DNA of 15,376 nucleotides from AAA164-E04 sp964342825 (GTDB taxonomy: Bacteria; Verrucomicrobiota; Verrucomicrobiia; Limisphaerales; AAA164-E04): assembly GCA_964342825.1 (NCBI GenBank), contig CAYFHO010000091.1, forward strand, positions 1 to 15,376, read 5' to 3'. Shown here in pieces: positions 1-7,579 of this stretch. Under the pieces are notes generated by a model. The model was not told the DNA's origin, searched no databases, and worked only from the letters and a program-made list of their open reading frames with translations. Positions within the stretch are counted from its first letter, which is position 1. Every line of letters starts with the position of its first letter. Position numbers and translations under genes: made by a program.

Positions 1-23
1 AACCCACTGATTTACAACAACCG

Positions 24-47
24 CACTTTTGTAACTTAACAAAAGTG
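24..47 (-). terminator. Perfect 9-bp hairpin after the agmatine operon, possible terminator
   Basis: The arms CACTTTTGT and ACAAAAGTG are exact reverse complements separated by a 6-base loop. The hairpin lies 12 bases beyond the aguB stop. On the minus strand it is followed only by the mixed stretch CGGTTGTTGT and not by a clean T-run, and the stem is AT-rich. It is therefore a weak or factor-assisted terminator candidate. It could also stop transcripts arriving from the other side. Confidence 0.35.
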
Positions 48-58
48 ACGAACTTAGG

Positions 59-907
59 TTAAGCCAGAAGATCACGATACAATTCGGGACGTCGATCTCT
101 GAAAAAACCGAACGCGGCACGGTATTTCTGCAACTCTTCCAGATCAAATTGATACACAAGGATGCCGCTTTGTTCTGAATCGAATTCCTTTACTTTGGTA
201 CCTCGCTGATCAGCGATAAAAGAATGACCGTAAAAGTGCTGCCCGTTTTCTTCACCAATTCGATTACTGGCAACAACAGCACATGCGTTGGCGACTGCGT
301 GACCGATCATCACTCGCTGCCAGGGATCTTTCGTATCCAAAGTTGGATCATGAGGCTCTGAACCGATAGCGGTAGGATAGAGTAAAATATCTGCACCATT
401 GATTGCCATGGCGCGGGCACATTCAGGAAACCATTGGTCCCAACAAATTCCGACTCCAATAGTCGCATACCTGGTTTTCCATACCTTGAATCCGCTGTTG
501 CCCGGTCGGAAATAGTATTTTTCACAATAGCCTGGGCCGTCAGGTATATGACTCTTGCGATAAATCCCCATCAACGATCCGTCCGCATCCACCATCGCCA
601 GTGAATTGTAATAGGAGGGACCATCTTTTTCAAAAAAGGAAACAGGAATCACGACGCCAAGTTCGGCAGCAAGTGATCGCATTGCTTCGATGGTTGGATG
701 CCCTTCGACGGGCAAGGCAATTGAGAAAAAGACTTCCTCCTGAGTTTTACAGAAATAGGGCCCTTCAAATAGTTCAGGAGGAAGAATGATCTGAGCACCT
801 TCTTTTGCAGCAGAGCGAATCCACTGCGTGATCAAGTTTACATTCTGGTCTCGCTCACCACCCAACGGACATTGAATGGCTGCAACGGTTACAGGTTGAC
901 TCATCAT
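59..907 (-). CDS. aguB: N-carbamoylputrescine amidase
   Basis: The product hydrolyses N-carbamoylputrescine to putrescine, CO2 and ammonia, the last step of the agmatine route to putrescine, in the cytoplasm. At 282 aa it has the full length of this nitrilase-superfamily (CN-hydrolase) enzyme. The catalytic triad is visible: Glu45 in LPPELFEGPYF, Lys118 in YRKSHIPDGPGY and Cys155 in GVGICWDQWFPE. The HIPDGPGYxEKYYFxPG stretch, the IGSEPHDP stretch and the ending FFRDRRPELY are typical of AguB as opposed to other nitrilases. Two tandem ATG codons lie at the start. The first (907) forms an ATGA overlap with the aguA stop, so the two genes are translationally coupled, and it was chosen for that reason. 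aguA upstream supplies the substrate. Function is confidently assigned. Confidence 0.95.
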   Translation of the reverse strand: MMSQPVTVAAIQCPLGGERDQNVNLITQWIRSAAKEGAQIILPPELFEGPYFCKTQEEVFFSIALPVEGHPTIEAMRSLAAELGVVIPVSFFEKDGPSYYNSLAMVDADGSLMGIYRKSHIPDGPGYCEKYYFRPGNSGFKVWKTRYATIGVGICWDQWFPECARAMAINGADILLYPTAIGSEPHDPTLDTKDPWQRVMIGHAVANACAVVASNRIGEENGQHFYGHSFIADQRGTKVKEFDSEQSGILVYQFDLEELQKYRAAFGFFRDRRPELYRDLLA

Positions 908-1926
908 ATGGGTTCTTGTTGGGTGATGCAGTGAAAAGATCCGCCGCCACTGATAATATGATTTGAGCGCAGTCCAATCGTTTTTCGATCTGGAAACAAA
1001 CTTGCCAGTGATTGAACAGCCGCATCGTCGTATGGCGTTCCGTAAACAGGCACAACAACAACGTGATTGGTAATGTAAAAGTTCATGTGGCTGGCTGGAA
1101 TAATGACTCCTTCTTCATCGACCACTCTACCGGGTGACGGAATACGCAGGACCTCAAATCCCATTTTGTCACTATATTCGGTCAGCACTTTATAATGTTC
1201 ATCGAAAACATCCTCGTTGGGATCGTCTGTTCCCGATGCATGCATACAGACGATTCGACGTTCGCCAACAAAACGGGCAATGTTGTCGATGTGGCCATCG
1301 GTATGGTCATTAAGCAATCCCCTGTCCAACCAAATGAGTTCCTTTACACCAAGGGACTGCTTGAGGTATTCGACAATTTCTTCCTTTTGTAAATTGGGGT
1401 TTCGATTGGCATTCAACAGGCATTCACGTGTGGTGAGCCCCCAACCGTTACCATTGACATCGATGGAACCACCTTCAAAAACCAGAGGAAAGTCAACGGT
1501 CGGATAACCTGTCAATGTCGCCATACGCCTGCTGACTTCGTCGTCAAAAGGCATGATATACTTTTTGCCCCATCCATTGAAACTGTAGCAGCAAGCCTTG
1601 ATTCCTTCGTTCGATTTGACAAAAACAGGTCCCGTATCACGCAACCAAATGTCTCCGTAAGGTAACACATGCAGTGTTATATTGGAGTGGGACAAATGTT
1701 TTCTAGCTTGGGGCAATAAATCCTCTGAAGCCACCAACACATTCACTGGTTCGCTCTGAGCAATACACTTTACCAATGAAGAAAATTCCTGCTGAGCGGA
1801 AGAGAGCTGATCCAACCAGTATTCACCCGATGCAGGCCAGGCAGTCCAAGTCGATTTATGACGCTCCCATTCTGCAGGCTGGTGCAGATTTGTCGTGACT
1901 CGTTCTTGATTAAGGGGATTAGCCAT
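904..1926 (-). CDS. aguA: Agmatine deiminase (peptidylarginine deiminase family)
   Basis: The enzyme converts agmatine to N-carbamoylputrescine and ammonia, feeding the amidase encoded directly downstream (4-base overlap). Its 340 aa match the family length. Visible family residues are Asp97 in GDIWLRDTGPVF, the FEGGSIDVNGNG segment near 150-161, the NDHTDGHIDN motif (His208, Asp210, His212) and the nucleophile Cys333 in SGGGSFHCITQQ close to the C-terminus. There is no signal peptide, so it is cytoplasmic. The ATG at 1926 has little Shine-Dalgarno complementarity, but a plausible promoter lies just upstream. The pair can serve polyamine synthesis from arginine via agmatine or use of agmatine as a nitrogen source. 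No arginine decarboxylase gene is in view. Confidence 0.95.
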   Translation of the reverse strand: MANPLNQERVTTNLHQPAEWERHKSTWTAWPASGEYWLDQLSSAQQEFSSLVKCIAQSEPVNVLVASEDLLPQARKHLSHSNITLHVLPYGDIWLRDTGPVFVKSNEGIKACCYSFNGWGKKYIMPFDDEVSRRMATLTGYPTVDFPLVFEGGSIDVNGNGWGLTTRECLLNANRNPNLQKEEIVEYLKQSLGVKELIWLDRGLLNDHTDGHIDNIARFVGERRIVCMHASGTDDPNEDVFDEHYKVLTEYSDKMGFEVLRIPSPGRVVDEEGVIIPASHMNFYITNHVVVVPVYGTPYDDAAVQSLASLFPDRKTIGLRSNHIISGGGSFHCITQQEPI

Positions 1927-1946
1927 TGCGATTTAACGGTTCACTG

Positions 1947-1975
1947 ACCATACGCGGCCCAGCCTCAAGATTCAA
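1947..1975 (-). promoter_or_regulatory. Putative sigma-70-type promoter of the aguA-aguB operon
   Basis: Read on the minus strand, TTGAAT (1975-1970) and TATGGT (1952-1947) are separated by exactly 17 bases. Each box matches four of six consensus positions. Transcription would begin near 1940 and leave a short leader of about 14 bases before the aguA ATG. The call rests on box similarity, spacing and position only. Confidence 0.35.
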
Positions 1976-2021
1976 GCAATCAACACCCAAAGCTAACCGC
2001 CTGACAGACTGTAACTTTCCT

Positions 2022-2044
2022 AAAAATTACAACTCTATTGAGTT
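2022..2044 (-). terminator. Weak terminator candidate downstream of the glutamate dehydrogenase gene
   Basis: On the minus strand AACTC-AATA-GAGTT forms a 5-bp hairpin followed by GTAATTTTT. It lies about 40 bases past the stop of the dehydrogenase gene and before the aguA promoter. The stem is short, so the call is tentative. Confidence 0.25.
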
Positions 2045-2084
2045 TAAGGATAGGGTGAATGGTGAGGGCAGGTGGATCCCAAAT

Positions 2085-3503
2085 TTAAGGGAATATTCCA
2101 TGATGCCTGTAGCTATCTGCAACTAAATCTGTTGCGCGAAGAAATGCCGCGGTTCTTAAATCGGGCAACTGACGCTTTTTCCAAAGCTCGTGCAATCTCT
2201 GGTAGGCTCGAGTCATGGTCGCCTCCAAAGCCGCTATCACCAATTCCTCTTCACTGGGGCCTTTGATCAGTCTGTCCCTGTTCTCGCGGGAAACGGAATG
2301 ACCAGAAATACGCTCAATTTCTTCTATTAATTCTCGTTTAACCAATTCTTCATGTCGCGAAATCATGCGATCAAAACTGACTCCAGCTCGATTTTTTAAC
2401 CACTCGAAGTATGATACTGTGACGCCGCCCGCGTTGAGAAAAAGATCAGGGATCACAAAAACGCCACGCTGCTTAAGTATCTCCTCACCGGTAAAATCAA
2501 CAGGGCCATTTGCAGCTTCCGCAACCACTTTGGCTTGGATTCGGGCAGCATTCTGACTGGTAATTTGATTTTCCAAGGCTGCTGGAACAAGCACATCGCA
2601 ATCATATTCCAAGAGCTTCATCGGATCACAGATATTCTCGGCTCCAGGAAAATTGAGAATGGAGCCCGTTTCCTGCCGGTGTTGCAATACAGCTGTTACG
2701 TCCAGGCCTTCATTGGAAAAAATACCCCCTTCACGTTCTGCAATACCTGTAATCAGCGACTTACCCTCTTCCTGCAAATAGTAGGCGGTGTGGTAACCAA
2801 CATTGCCCAGACCTTGAACGATGACACGCTTGCCATTGGTGCCTGAATCAAGTCCCAAAGGCTTCATATCTTCTGCCTGATTGAGGCAGGATCGAATACC
2901 ATAATAGACACCGAGGCCAGTAGCCTGCTTTCTTCCGGGAATGCCCTGCATCGCAACAGGTTTTCCAGTCACACAAGCATAGGCGTTCTCATGGTTCATC
3001 TGGATGTTCTTGTACGTGTCCGCAATCCAGGCCATCTCACGTTCACCCGTTCCGTAATCGGGAGCGGGTACATCGATGTCAGGACCAATGAAATTTTTTC
3101 TTATCAGTTCAGCGGTGTATCGACGTGTCACGCGCTCGCGAAAAGAAATGGAAGCACTCATTGGATCAATACAAACACCCCCCTTTGCACCACCAAATGG
3201 CACCCCTACCAAAGCACATTTAAACGTCATCAATGCGGCCAGTGCGATTGTCTCATCTATATCCACATGAGTACTAAAGCGAATTCCGCCTTTGGTCGGA
3301 AGGCGGTGATAGCTGTGCTCCGCACGAAAAGCCTCGACGACGGTCACAGACCCGTCATCGTTATTGACAGGAAACCTCATACGGTAAACTGAATTGCAGG
3401 ACTTGATTTGATTAAGAAGCCCAGCGTCATTGGTAGAATATTGACCTGCACGGTCAAAATAGTGGGAAACGCTTTGCAGGAACCGGCCTCTTGATTGAGT
3501 CAT
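2085..3503 (-). CDS. Glutamate dehydrogenase family protein (Glu/Leu/Phe/Val dehydrogenase)
   Basis: The family carries out reversible NAD(P)-dependent oxidative deamination of an amino acid, most likely glutamate to 2-oxoglutarate plus ammonia, in the cytoplasm. The substrate domain shows the three family lysines: Lys71 in PTKGGIRF, Lys95 in MTFKCALVGVPFGG and Lys107 in GGAKGGV. The DVPAPDYGTGEREMAW segment (about 144-159) follows. The Rossmann fold begins near 226 with VIVQGLGNVG, and EAANGP and NAGGVTVSYFEW are typical of the second domain. The length (472 aa) is slightly above the usual 410-450. Glutamate versus branched-chain amino acid specificity and NAD versus NADP use are not settled by motifs, so no symbol is given. 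The gene stands alone between aguA and the divergent DAHP synthase, and has a strong ribosome binding site. Confidence 0.88.
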   Translation of the reverse strand: MTQSRGRFLQSVSHYFDRAGQYSTNDAGLLNQIKSCNSVYRMRFPVNNDDGSVTVVEAFRAEHSYHRLPTKGGIRFSTHVDIDETIALAALMTFKCALVGVPFGGAKGGVCIDPMSASISFRERVTRRYTAELIRKNFIGPDIDVPAPDYGTGEREMAWIADTYKNIQMNHENAYACVTGKPVAMQGIPGRKQATGLGVYYGIRSCLNQAEDMKPLGLDSGTNGKRVIVQGLGNVGYHTAYYLQEEGKSLITGIAEREGGIFSNEGLDVTAVLQHRQETGSILNFPGAENICDPMKLLEYDCDVLVPAALENQITSQNAARIQAKVVAEAANGPVDFTGEEILKQRGVFVIPDLFLNAGGVTVSYFEWLKNRAGVSFDRMISRHEELVKRELIEEIERISGHSVSRENRDRLIKGPSEEELVIAALEATMTRAYQRLHELWKKRQLPDLRTAAFLRATDLVADSYRHHGIFP

Positions 3504-3514
3504 GGTTCAATCAT

Positions 3515-3523
3515 ACCTCCTTA
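3515..3523 (-). promoter_or_regulatory. Strong ribosome binding site of the glutamate dehydrogenase gene
   Basis: TAAGGAGGT on the minus strand is a near-perfect anti-16S match ending 11 bases before the ATG at 3503. This is the strongest Shine-Dalgarno sequence noticed in the window. It confirms the start and suggests high translation. A second, closer ATG lies between it and the gene start and opens a four-codon frame (see findings). Confidence 0.75.
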
Positions 3524-3646
3524 AAAAGCTCAAGACCAGTCATTCCTAACAATGCTGTATATGAAAAACCATGAAATCTCCGCCTGGAAATTCCCCTAAT
3601 CCAGCAAAATTATGAAGTTGAATTGAAAATAGGAATTTAAGCACCT

Positions 3647-3655
3647 TGCTATGAT
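3647..3655 (+). promoter_or_regulatory. Extended -10 promoter element upstream of DAHP synthase
   Basis: TGCTATGAT fits the extended -10 pattern TGnTATAAT with five of six matches in the hexamer. There is no good -35 box at 17 bases, which extended -10 promoters tolerate. Initiation would fall near 3662, between two possible start codons (3651 and 3681), and would favour the second. It is a sequence-pattern call only. Confidence 0.35.
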
Positions 3656-3680
3656 AGCGAGCGAGATTACTATCGAGTTC

Positions 3681-4769
3681 ATGTCGGAGCATTTATTCAA
3701 TGTGAACATAGAATCCCGGGATGTCATTCCATCACCCAAAGAGGTATTGGGCAAACTCCCCATATCACCATTGGCTGAAAAAACAGTGCTATCCGGAAGA
3801 CAAACTATCCAAAATATATTGTCGGGTGCCGATCCAAGAATATTCATGGTCTTGGGCCCCTGCTCCATCCATGATCCAAAGTCAGCCATGGAGTATGCTA
3901 ATCTGCTCAAGGAATTATCGGATCAAGTGCAAGAAACGATGGTCCTTGTGATGCGGGTTTACTTTGAAAAACCTCGAACGACCGTCGGATGGAAAGGTTT
4001 TATCAATGATCCGCATTTGGACGATTCTTTTGATGTCGCTTACGGAATTGAAAAAGCGCGTGAGTTACTGCAATCAATCGCCGAATTAGAGCTACCGGCC
4101 GGAACCGAAGTTTTAGATCCAATCACACCCCAGTATTTATCTGATCTGATCTCCTGGTCTGCCATTGGAGCACGTACGACTGAGTCGCAGACCCACCGGG
4201 AGTTGGCAAGCGGACTGTCCATGCCGGTGGGATTCAAGAATGGCACTGATGGGAACATCGAAATTTCACTCAATGCTTTGGAGTCATCTTCAAAACCCCA
4301 TCATTTCCTTGGAGTCACGCGTGAAGGTCGATGCGCTGTTTACCATACAAGCGGAAATTCAAACGGCCATGTCATTTTAAGAGGTGGTCCTAAACCGAAC
4401 TACGACAGCGCCAGCATAGCGCAGTGCGAGGAAAAACTGAGAAGCAGAAAATTGCCCCTGAATATTGTGGTGGATTGCAGTCATGCCAATTCAAACAAAA
4501 ATCCCGAGCTTCAACCCCACGTCCTGAAGAATGGTATCGAACAAATCGTCAACTCGAATCAATCTATTGTTGGATTTATGCTCGAAAGCCACCTCAAAGG
4601 TGGAAATCAAAAAATCAGAGGAAAAATGTCAGATTTGGAATATGGCGTATCTATCACCGACGCTTGTCTTGATTGGGACATGACCAAAAAGATCATTCTG
4701 GAAGCTCACCATCAATTACTCCCGATCGCTGAAAATCAGCTCAAAAATCGTCGGTTACCAAAAGTGTAA
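3681..4769 (+). CDS. aroF: 3-deoxy-7-phosphoheptulonate (DAHP) synthase, type I
   Basis: The enzyme condenses phosphoenolpyruvate and erythrose 4-phosphate to DAHP, the committed step to chorismate and aromatic amino acids. The product is a full-length type I enzyme (362 aa). Family signatures include GPCSIHDP, MRVYFEKPRTTVGWKG, ARTTESQTHRELASGL, PVGFKNGTDG, VDCSHANSNK and YGVSITDAC. The metal-binding residues fall at Cys61, His268, Glu302 and Asp327 when counted from the ATG at 3681. The first three coincide exactly with E. coli AroG numbering (61, 268, 302), and the fourth is one off. An in-frame ATG at 3651 would add ten residues but sits inside a likely -10 element. The N-terminal segment that forms the feedback-inhibition site in this family is present, but which aromatic amino acid it senses cannot be read. 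The isozyme letter (aroF, aroG or aroH) is likewise uncertain. Confidence 0.93.
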   Translation: MSEHLFNVNIESRDVIPSPKEVLGKLPISPLAEKTVLSGRQTIQNILSGADPRIFMVLGPCSIHDPKSAMEYANLLKELSDQVQETMVLVMRVYFEKPRTTVGWKGFINDPHLDDSFDVAYGIEKARELLQSIAELELPAGTEVLDPITPQYLSDLISWSAIGARTTESQTHRELASGLSMPVGFKNGTDGNIEISLNALESSSKPHHFLGVTREGRCAVYHTSGNSNGHVILRGGPKPNYDSASIAQCEEKLRSRKLPLNIVVDCSHANSNKNPELQPHVLKNGIEQIVNSNQSIVGFMLESHLKGGNQKIRGKMSDLEYGVSITDACLDWDMTKKIILEAHHQLLPIAENQLKNRRLPKV

Positions 4770-4781
4770 GCCCATATCCCT

Positions 4782-4802
4782 CGGATGAGTCATATCCATC
4801 CG
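4782..4802. terminator. Small hairpin between convergent genes
   Basis: CGGATG and CATCCG form a 6-bp stem around a 9-base loop, 13 bases past the DAHP synthase stop. It lies between that gene and the oppositely oriented last gene of the cytochrome cluster. Neither side has a T-run, so it is at best a poor intrinsic terminator. The rest of the 124-base convergent gap shows nothing clear. Confidence 0.2.
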
Positions 4803-4893
4803 GAATTCACATAAGCGATGGCTTTTGGGTGAACGCCTGGATCAGTTGTTCGCGAATGATATCTAATTTGAAAGCAGAAATTTTAATCGAGTT

Positions 4894-5328
4894 TTACGCA
4901 ATCTGGTCCGCCAAACGACAGACATATTCATAATAGGCCTCGACCTCCATTCCCAAAGCGGCGGCACCAAAACGCTCGGCGTCCGAATCTGAAGCAAACT
5001 TTCCGTAATTGACAGCAACAAGTTGGTAAAGAATCAACGCCGGCACGTCATCTTTTCGGTTTTCAAAATTTGTGTGTACGTGAATAATGAAACCGTCCTC
5101 CGGCTGATCTCCAAGGGGTTCCGGAAAGGCAAATTCCCCACTCTGAAGTTTTGAATTACCGAATTGAATTCTGCATGGGTACCGCACAAATTCTCGATCA
5201 CTGAGAAGAGTCTGTAAGGATTGCCAACCAAGCTGAGGTCCATACTTGGATTGGATCGCCAGACCTTTTTCGAATGCATGATCACCGAGTGCGCGTTCAG
5301 CATCCTGGGCATTTAAATTCGTACTCAT
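4894..5328 (-). CDS. Conserved-looking small cytoplasmic protein at the end of the redox operon, function unknown
   Basis: I do not recognise this 144-aa product. It has no signal peptide, transmembrane segment or CXXC/CXXCH motif. Visible traits are a helical N-terminal third, a central segment rich in beta-type residues (VRYPCRIQFGN, then DGFIIHVHTNFENR), and a helical C-terminus (LILYQLVAVNYGKFASDSD ... EAYYEYVCRLADQ). It has two isolated cysteines and one His-Val-His pair. Its ATG overlaps the stop of the NrfD-like gene (ATGA) with no Shine-Dalgarno sequence of its own, so translation is probably coupled. That coupling argues for a role in making, assembling or regulating the membrane complex. 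It could equally be an unrelated passenger. It is the last gene of the cluster. Confidence 0.8.
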   Translation of the reverse strand: MSTNLNAQDAERALGDHAFEKGLAIQSKYGPQLGWQSLQTLLSDREFVRYPCRIQFGNSKLQSGEFAFPEPLGDQPEDGFIIHVHTNFENRKDDVPALILYQLVAVNYGKFASDSDAERFGAAALGMEVEAYYEYVCRLADQIA

Positions 5329-6605
5329 GAGGAAAGACTTGAATTGGAACTGGTGTTGACCTCAAGACGTTTGTCGTCGGAGTGTTTCCAATCATCAGCA
5401 TTGGAGAATGTGAATTTACCTTCAAGCACCGGCAAGGACATTCGAATGAAAATGGTGTAACAAAACAAACCAAAAGCCCAAATCCCAAGACAGATGAGCG
5501 TTTCATTGAGAGTGGGAGTATAATCCGTAATCTCTCCCAATGCGGTTGGAATAAACCCAGGGACCACCATGCCCATACCTTTTTCGATCCATATACCCAC
5601 AATGGCCAATACACAGGCAACATTGAGGAAACGCATGCTACGTGAATATGGAAGTGCCAGCAGTACCATGGCGGTCAGATTGAAAACGACAGCAGTCCAG
5701 ATCCAAGGCACCAGCGAATGATGGCCTTCCAATCCGAAATATAAAAACTTAGCCGAGGAAACATGCAAGGTATCGGTATAAAACTCCTTGAACAATTCAT
5801 TTACCAGCAGAAAGACATTCACGAACATCGAAACCTGCACGATACTTCGCAGAGTCATGATTGCCTTGTCTGGTATCTTATAATTTGTTACACGCCGGAT
5901 ACACTGCAAGGCGAGGATGACCAGGGCAGGTCCTGAAACAAATGCGGAGGCAATGAACCGGGGACCAATGATGGCCGCATTCCAGAAAGGTTTCCCCCCC
6001 AATCCAACATAGAGAAAGGCAGTGACGGCGTGGAGGGAAACCGCCCAAAAAACAGAAAAGATTACAAACGGAACGTAAAACCAGGCACGAGGTTCGTGTC
6101 CATTGTATCGACTGTATAGAAGATGACCGCAAATGTATACGCTCAACAAAAGGTATCCGTTCAGGACTATGACATCCCAACTGAGCATGGATTCAGGAAA
6201 ATTCATCTTGCCGATGCCAGGCATTAAATGCAGAAAGCGATCGGGTCGCCCCAAATCGACCACAACAAAGGCCAAACTCATGATGATGGCTGCAACGGCG
6301 AGGAGCTGCCCGAATAGCACCAAATCGTGTAAGGACTTGTTCCGATAAATATAGACGGGAATCACGAGCATGACAGCCGCGTCCGCTATTCCCACCATAA
6401 ACGTAAAATTAGCGATGTAGACCCCCCAGGAAACACTGTCACTCAAATCGGTGATTCCCAATCCATGCACTAATTGTTTGGTGTAGGCATTCAGACCAAG
6501 CAGGCTGACAAGAAATAAAAAAGCCAACCAACCCTGATAGCGCCAGTCACCTTTAAAGGCGATCCGAATGCATCGGCGTAAAAACAGGATGTAAGAGCGT
6601 ATCAT
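5325..6605 (-). CDS. NrfD/DsrP-like polytopic membrane subunit, quinone-interacting
   Basis: This is the integral membrane subunit of a quinone-linked respiratory complex. In this family (NrfD, PsrC, HmcC, DsrP, ActC) it exchanges electrons between the quinone pool and a periplasmic ferredoxin subunit. The 426-aa protein has about ten hydrophobic segments. The first follows RYQGWLAFLFLVSL and the last contains GIWAFGLFCYTIFIRM. It has the long-form DsrP/HmcC hallmarks WGVYIANFTFMVGIADAAVM, VVDLGRPDRFLHLMPGIG, AFLYVGLGGKPFWNAAI and GPRFIASAFVSGPALVIL. The acidic, serine-rich tail (HSDDKRLEVNTSSNSS) is probably cytoplasmic. It starts five bases after the ferredoxin gene, overlaps the next gene, and belongs to one transcript with both. 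It binds no heme, and quinone type and electron direction are not readable. Confidence 0.9.
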   Translation of the reverse strand: MIRSYILFLRRCIRIAFKGDWRYQGWLAFLFLVSLLGLNAYTKQLVHGLGITDLSDSVSWGVYIANFTFMVGIADAAVMLVIPVYIYRNKSLHDLVLFGQLLAVAAIIMSLAFVVVDLGRPDRFLHLMPGIGKMNFPESMLSWDVIVLNGYLLLSVYICGHLLYSRYNGHEPRAWFYVPFVIFSVFWAVSLHAVTAFLYVGLGGKPFWNAAIIGPRFIASAFVSGPALVILALQCIRRVTNYKIPDKAIMTLRSIVQVSMFVNVFLLVNELFKEFYTDTLHVSSAKFLYFGLEGHHSLVPWIWTAVVFNLTAMVLLALPYSRSMRFLNVACVLAIVGIWIEKGMGMVVPGFIPTALGEITDYTPTLNETLICLGIWAFGLFCYTIFIRMSLPVLEGKFTFSNADDWKHSDDKRLEVNTSSNSSLSS

Positions 6606-6610
6606 AAGGA

Positions 6611-7570
6611 TCAGGTGTCAAAGTAATAGAAAAACCTCGGAAGAGTACCGATCTCTTCTTTAAGTACGAAAACGCGCTTATTCTTGAGCACGTATGAAAT
6701 CTCACTGTCCGGATCTAGAACATTCCCAAATTTTCGAGCACCAGTGGGACATGCTTCCAGGCAAGCAGGATAACGACCGGCCCGTGTCCGCTGAATGCAG
6801 AAGTGGCATTTTTCCACAACTCCGACCGATCTTGGGCGATTCCCCAAGTAGGACATTTCAGGATTGATCCTGTCCTTTGGAATAGACGGTTTGACAAAAT
6901 TGAATTGCCTGGCCCCATACGGGCAAGCCGCCTGACAGTACCGACAGCCGATGCACCAGTCGTAGTCAACAACAGTGATCCCATCCGATTCCTGCCAGGT
7001 CGCCTCCACTGGGCATACTTTAACGCAGGGAGGTTTTTTGCACTGATGGCATTGAACCGGCATGTAGTAAGATCCATCCTCTGGAACGGTCTCCGAGTCG
7101 TAATGGTGATCGCCCTGCTCAAGATCAAAGGTTCCGTTAGGCATCTTGAGAACACGAATGTATTGGATTTCCGGACTACGAGATTGATTATTCTCTTCTA
7201 CGCAAGCATGCACGCATTTGCGGCATCCAATGCATCGAGTCAGATTCAGGGCATAGGCGAATTCAACTCCATCCATTGGTTTCAGGTCTTTGACGTGCGG
7301 GCGCAATCCGTACTCACGCTCAACCTCACTTTCGATCCTGGCCAAAACCTCGGTGAGTTCCTCTAGTGACAATTCCCGGTAATGTTTCTGAAGGAAGGCT
7401 TCCACCGAGGTGAAGGAATCCAGGTCTTTTAGAGGTGAAAGACTCGCCGCCAACGCAGCCAAACCGGTTGCCCCAGTCAGCGATTTTCGAAGGAAGCCTC
7501 GTCGATTGATGTCCCTCTCTTCAACCGACGATTTGGAATCATTCTGTGGACTGTTCTGGTTGGGGTTCAT
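6611..7570 (-). CDS. Tat-exported four-cluster ferredoxin subunit (DsrO/NrfC-like)
   Basis: This periplasmic iron-sulfur subunit should carry electrons between the NrfD-like quinone protein and the cytochromes encoded upstream. A twin-arginine signal is visible (INRRGFLRKSLTG, residues 21-33, then an alanine-rich segment). Sixteen cysteines fall in four groups that pair to bind four [4Fe-4S] clusters: 113/116/119/123, 174/177/182/186, 206/209/212/216 and 255/258/270/274. The group spacing is the standard NrfC/DsrO/PsrB layout, with CRKC, CHQCKKPPC, CRYC and CHFCIQR. The 319-aa length agrees with DsrO-type proteins. The gene begins 9 bases after the pentaheme cytochrome gene and ends 5 bases before the NrfD-like one. 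No sulfur-pathway genes accompany it, so the DsrO resemblance is one of family and not of pathway. Confidence 0.92.
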   Translation of the reverse strand: MNPNQNSPQNDSKSSVEERDINRRGFLRKSLTGATGLAALAASLSPLKDLDSFTSVEAFLQKHYRELSLEELTEVLARIESEVEREYGLRPHVKDLKPMDGVEFAYALNLTRCIGCRKCVHACVEENNQSRSPEIQYIRVLKMPNGTFDLEQGDHHYDSETVPEDGSYYMPVQCHQCKKPPCVKVCPVEATWQESDGITVVDYDWCIGCRYCQAACPYGARQFNFVKPSIPKDRINPEMSYLGNRPRSVGVVEKCHFCIQRTRAGRYPACLEACPTGARKFGNVLDPDSEISYVLKNKRVFVLKEEIGTLPRFFYYFDT

Positions 7571-7579
7571 GGTATTTGT

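Noticed and set aside
6803..7366. Open frame of 187 codons on the plus strand
   Set aside because: It lies wholly antisense to the four-cluster ferredoxin gene, whose 16 ordered cysteines prove the real frame. The shadow protein shows no domain.
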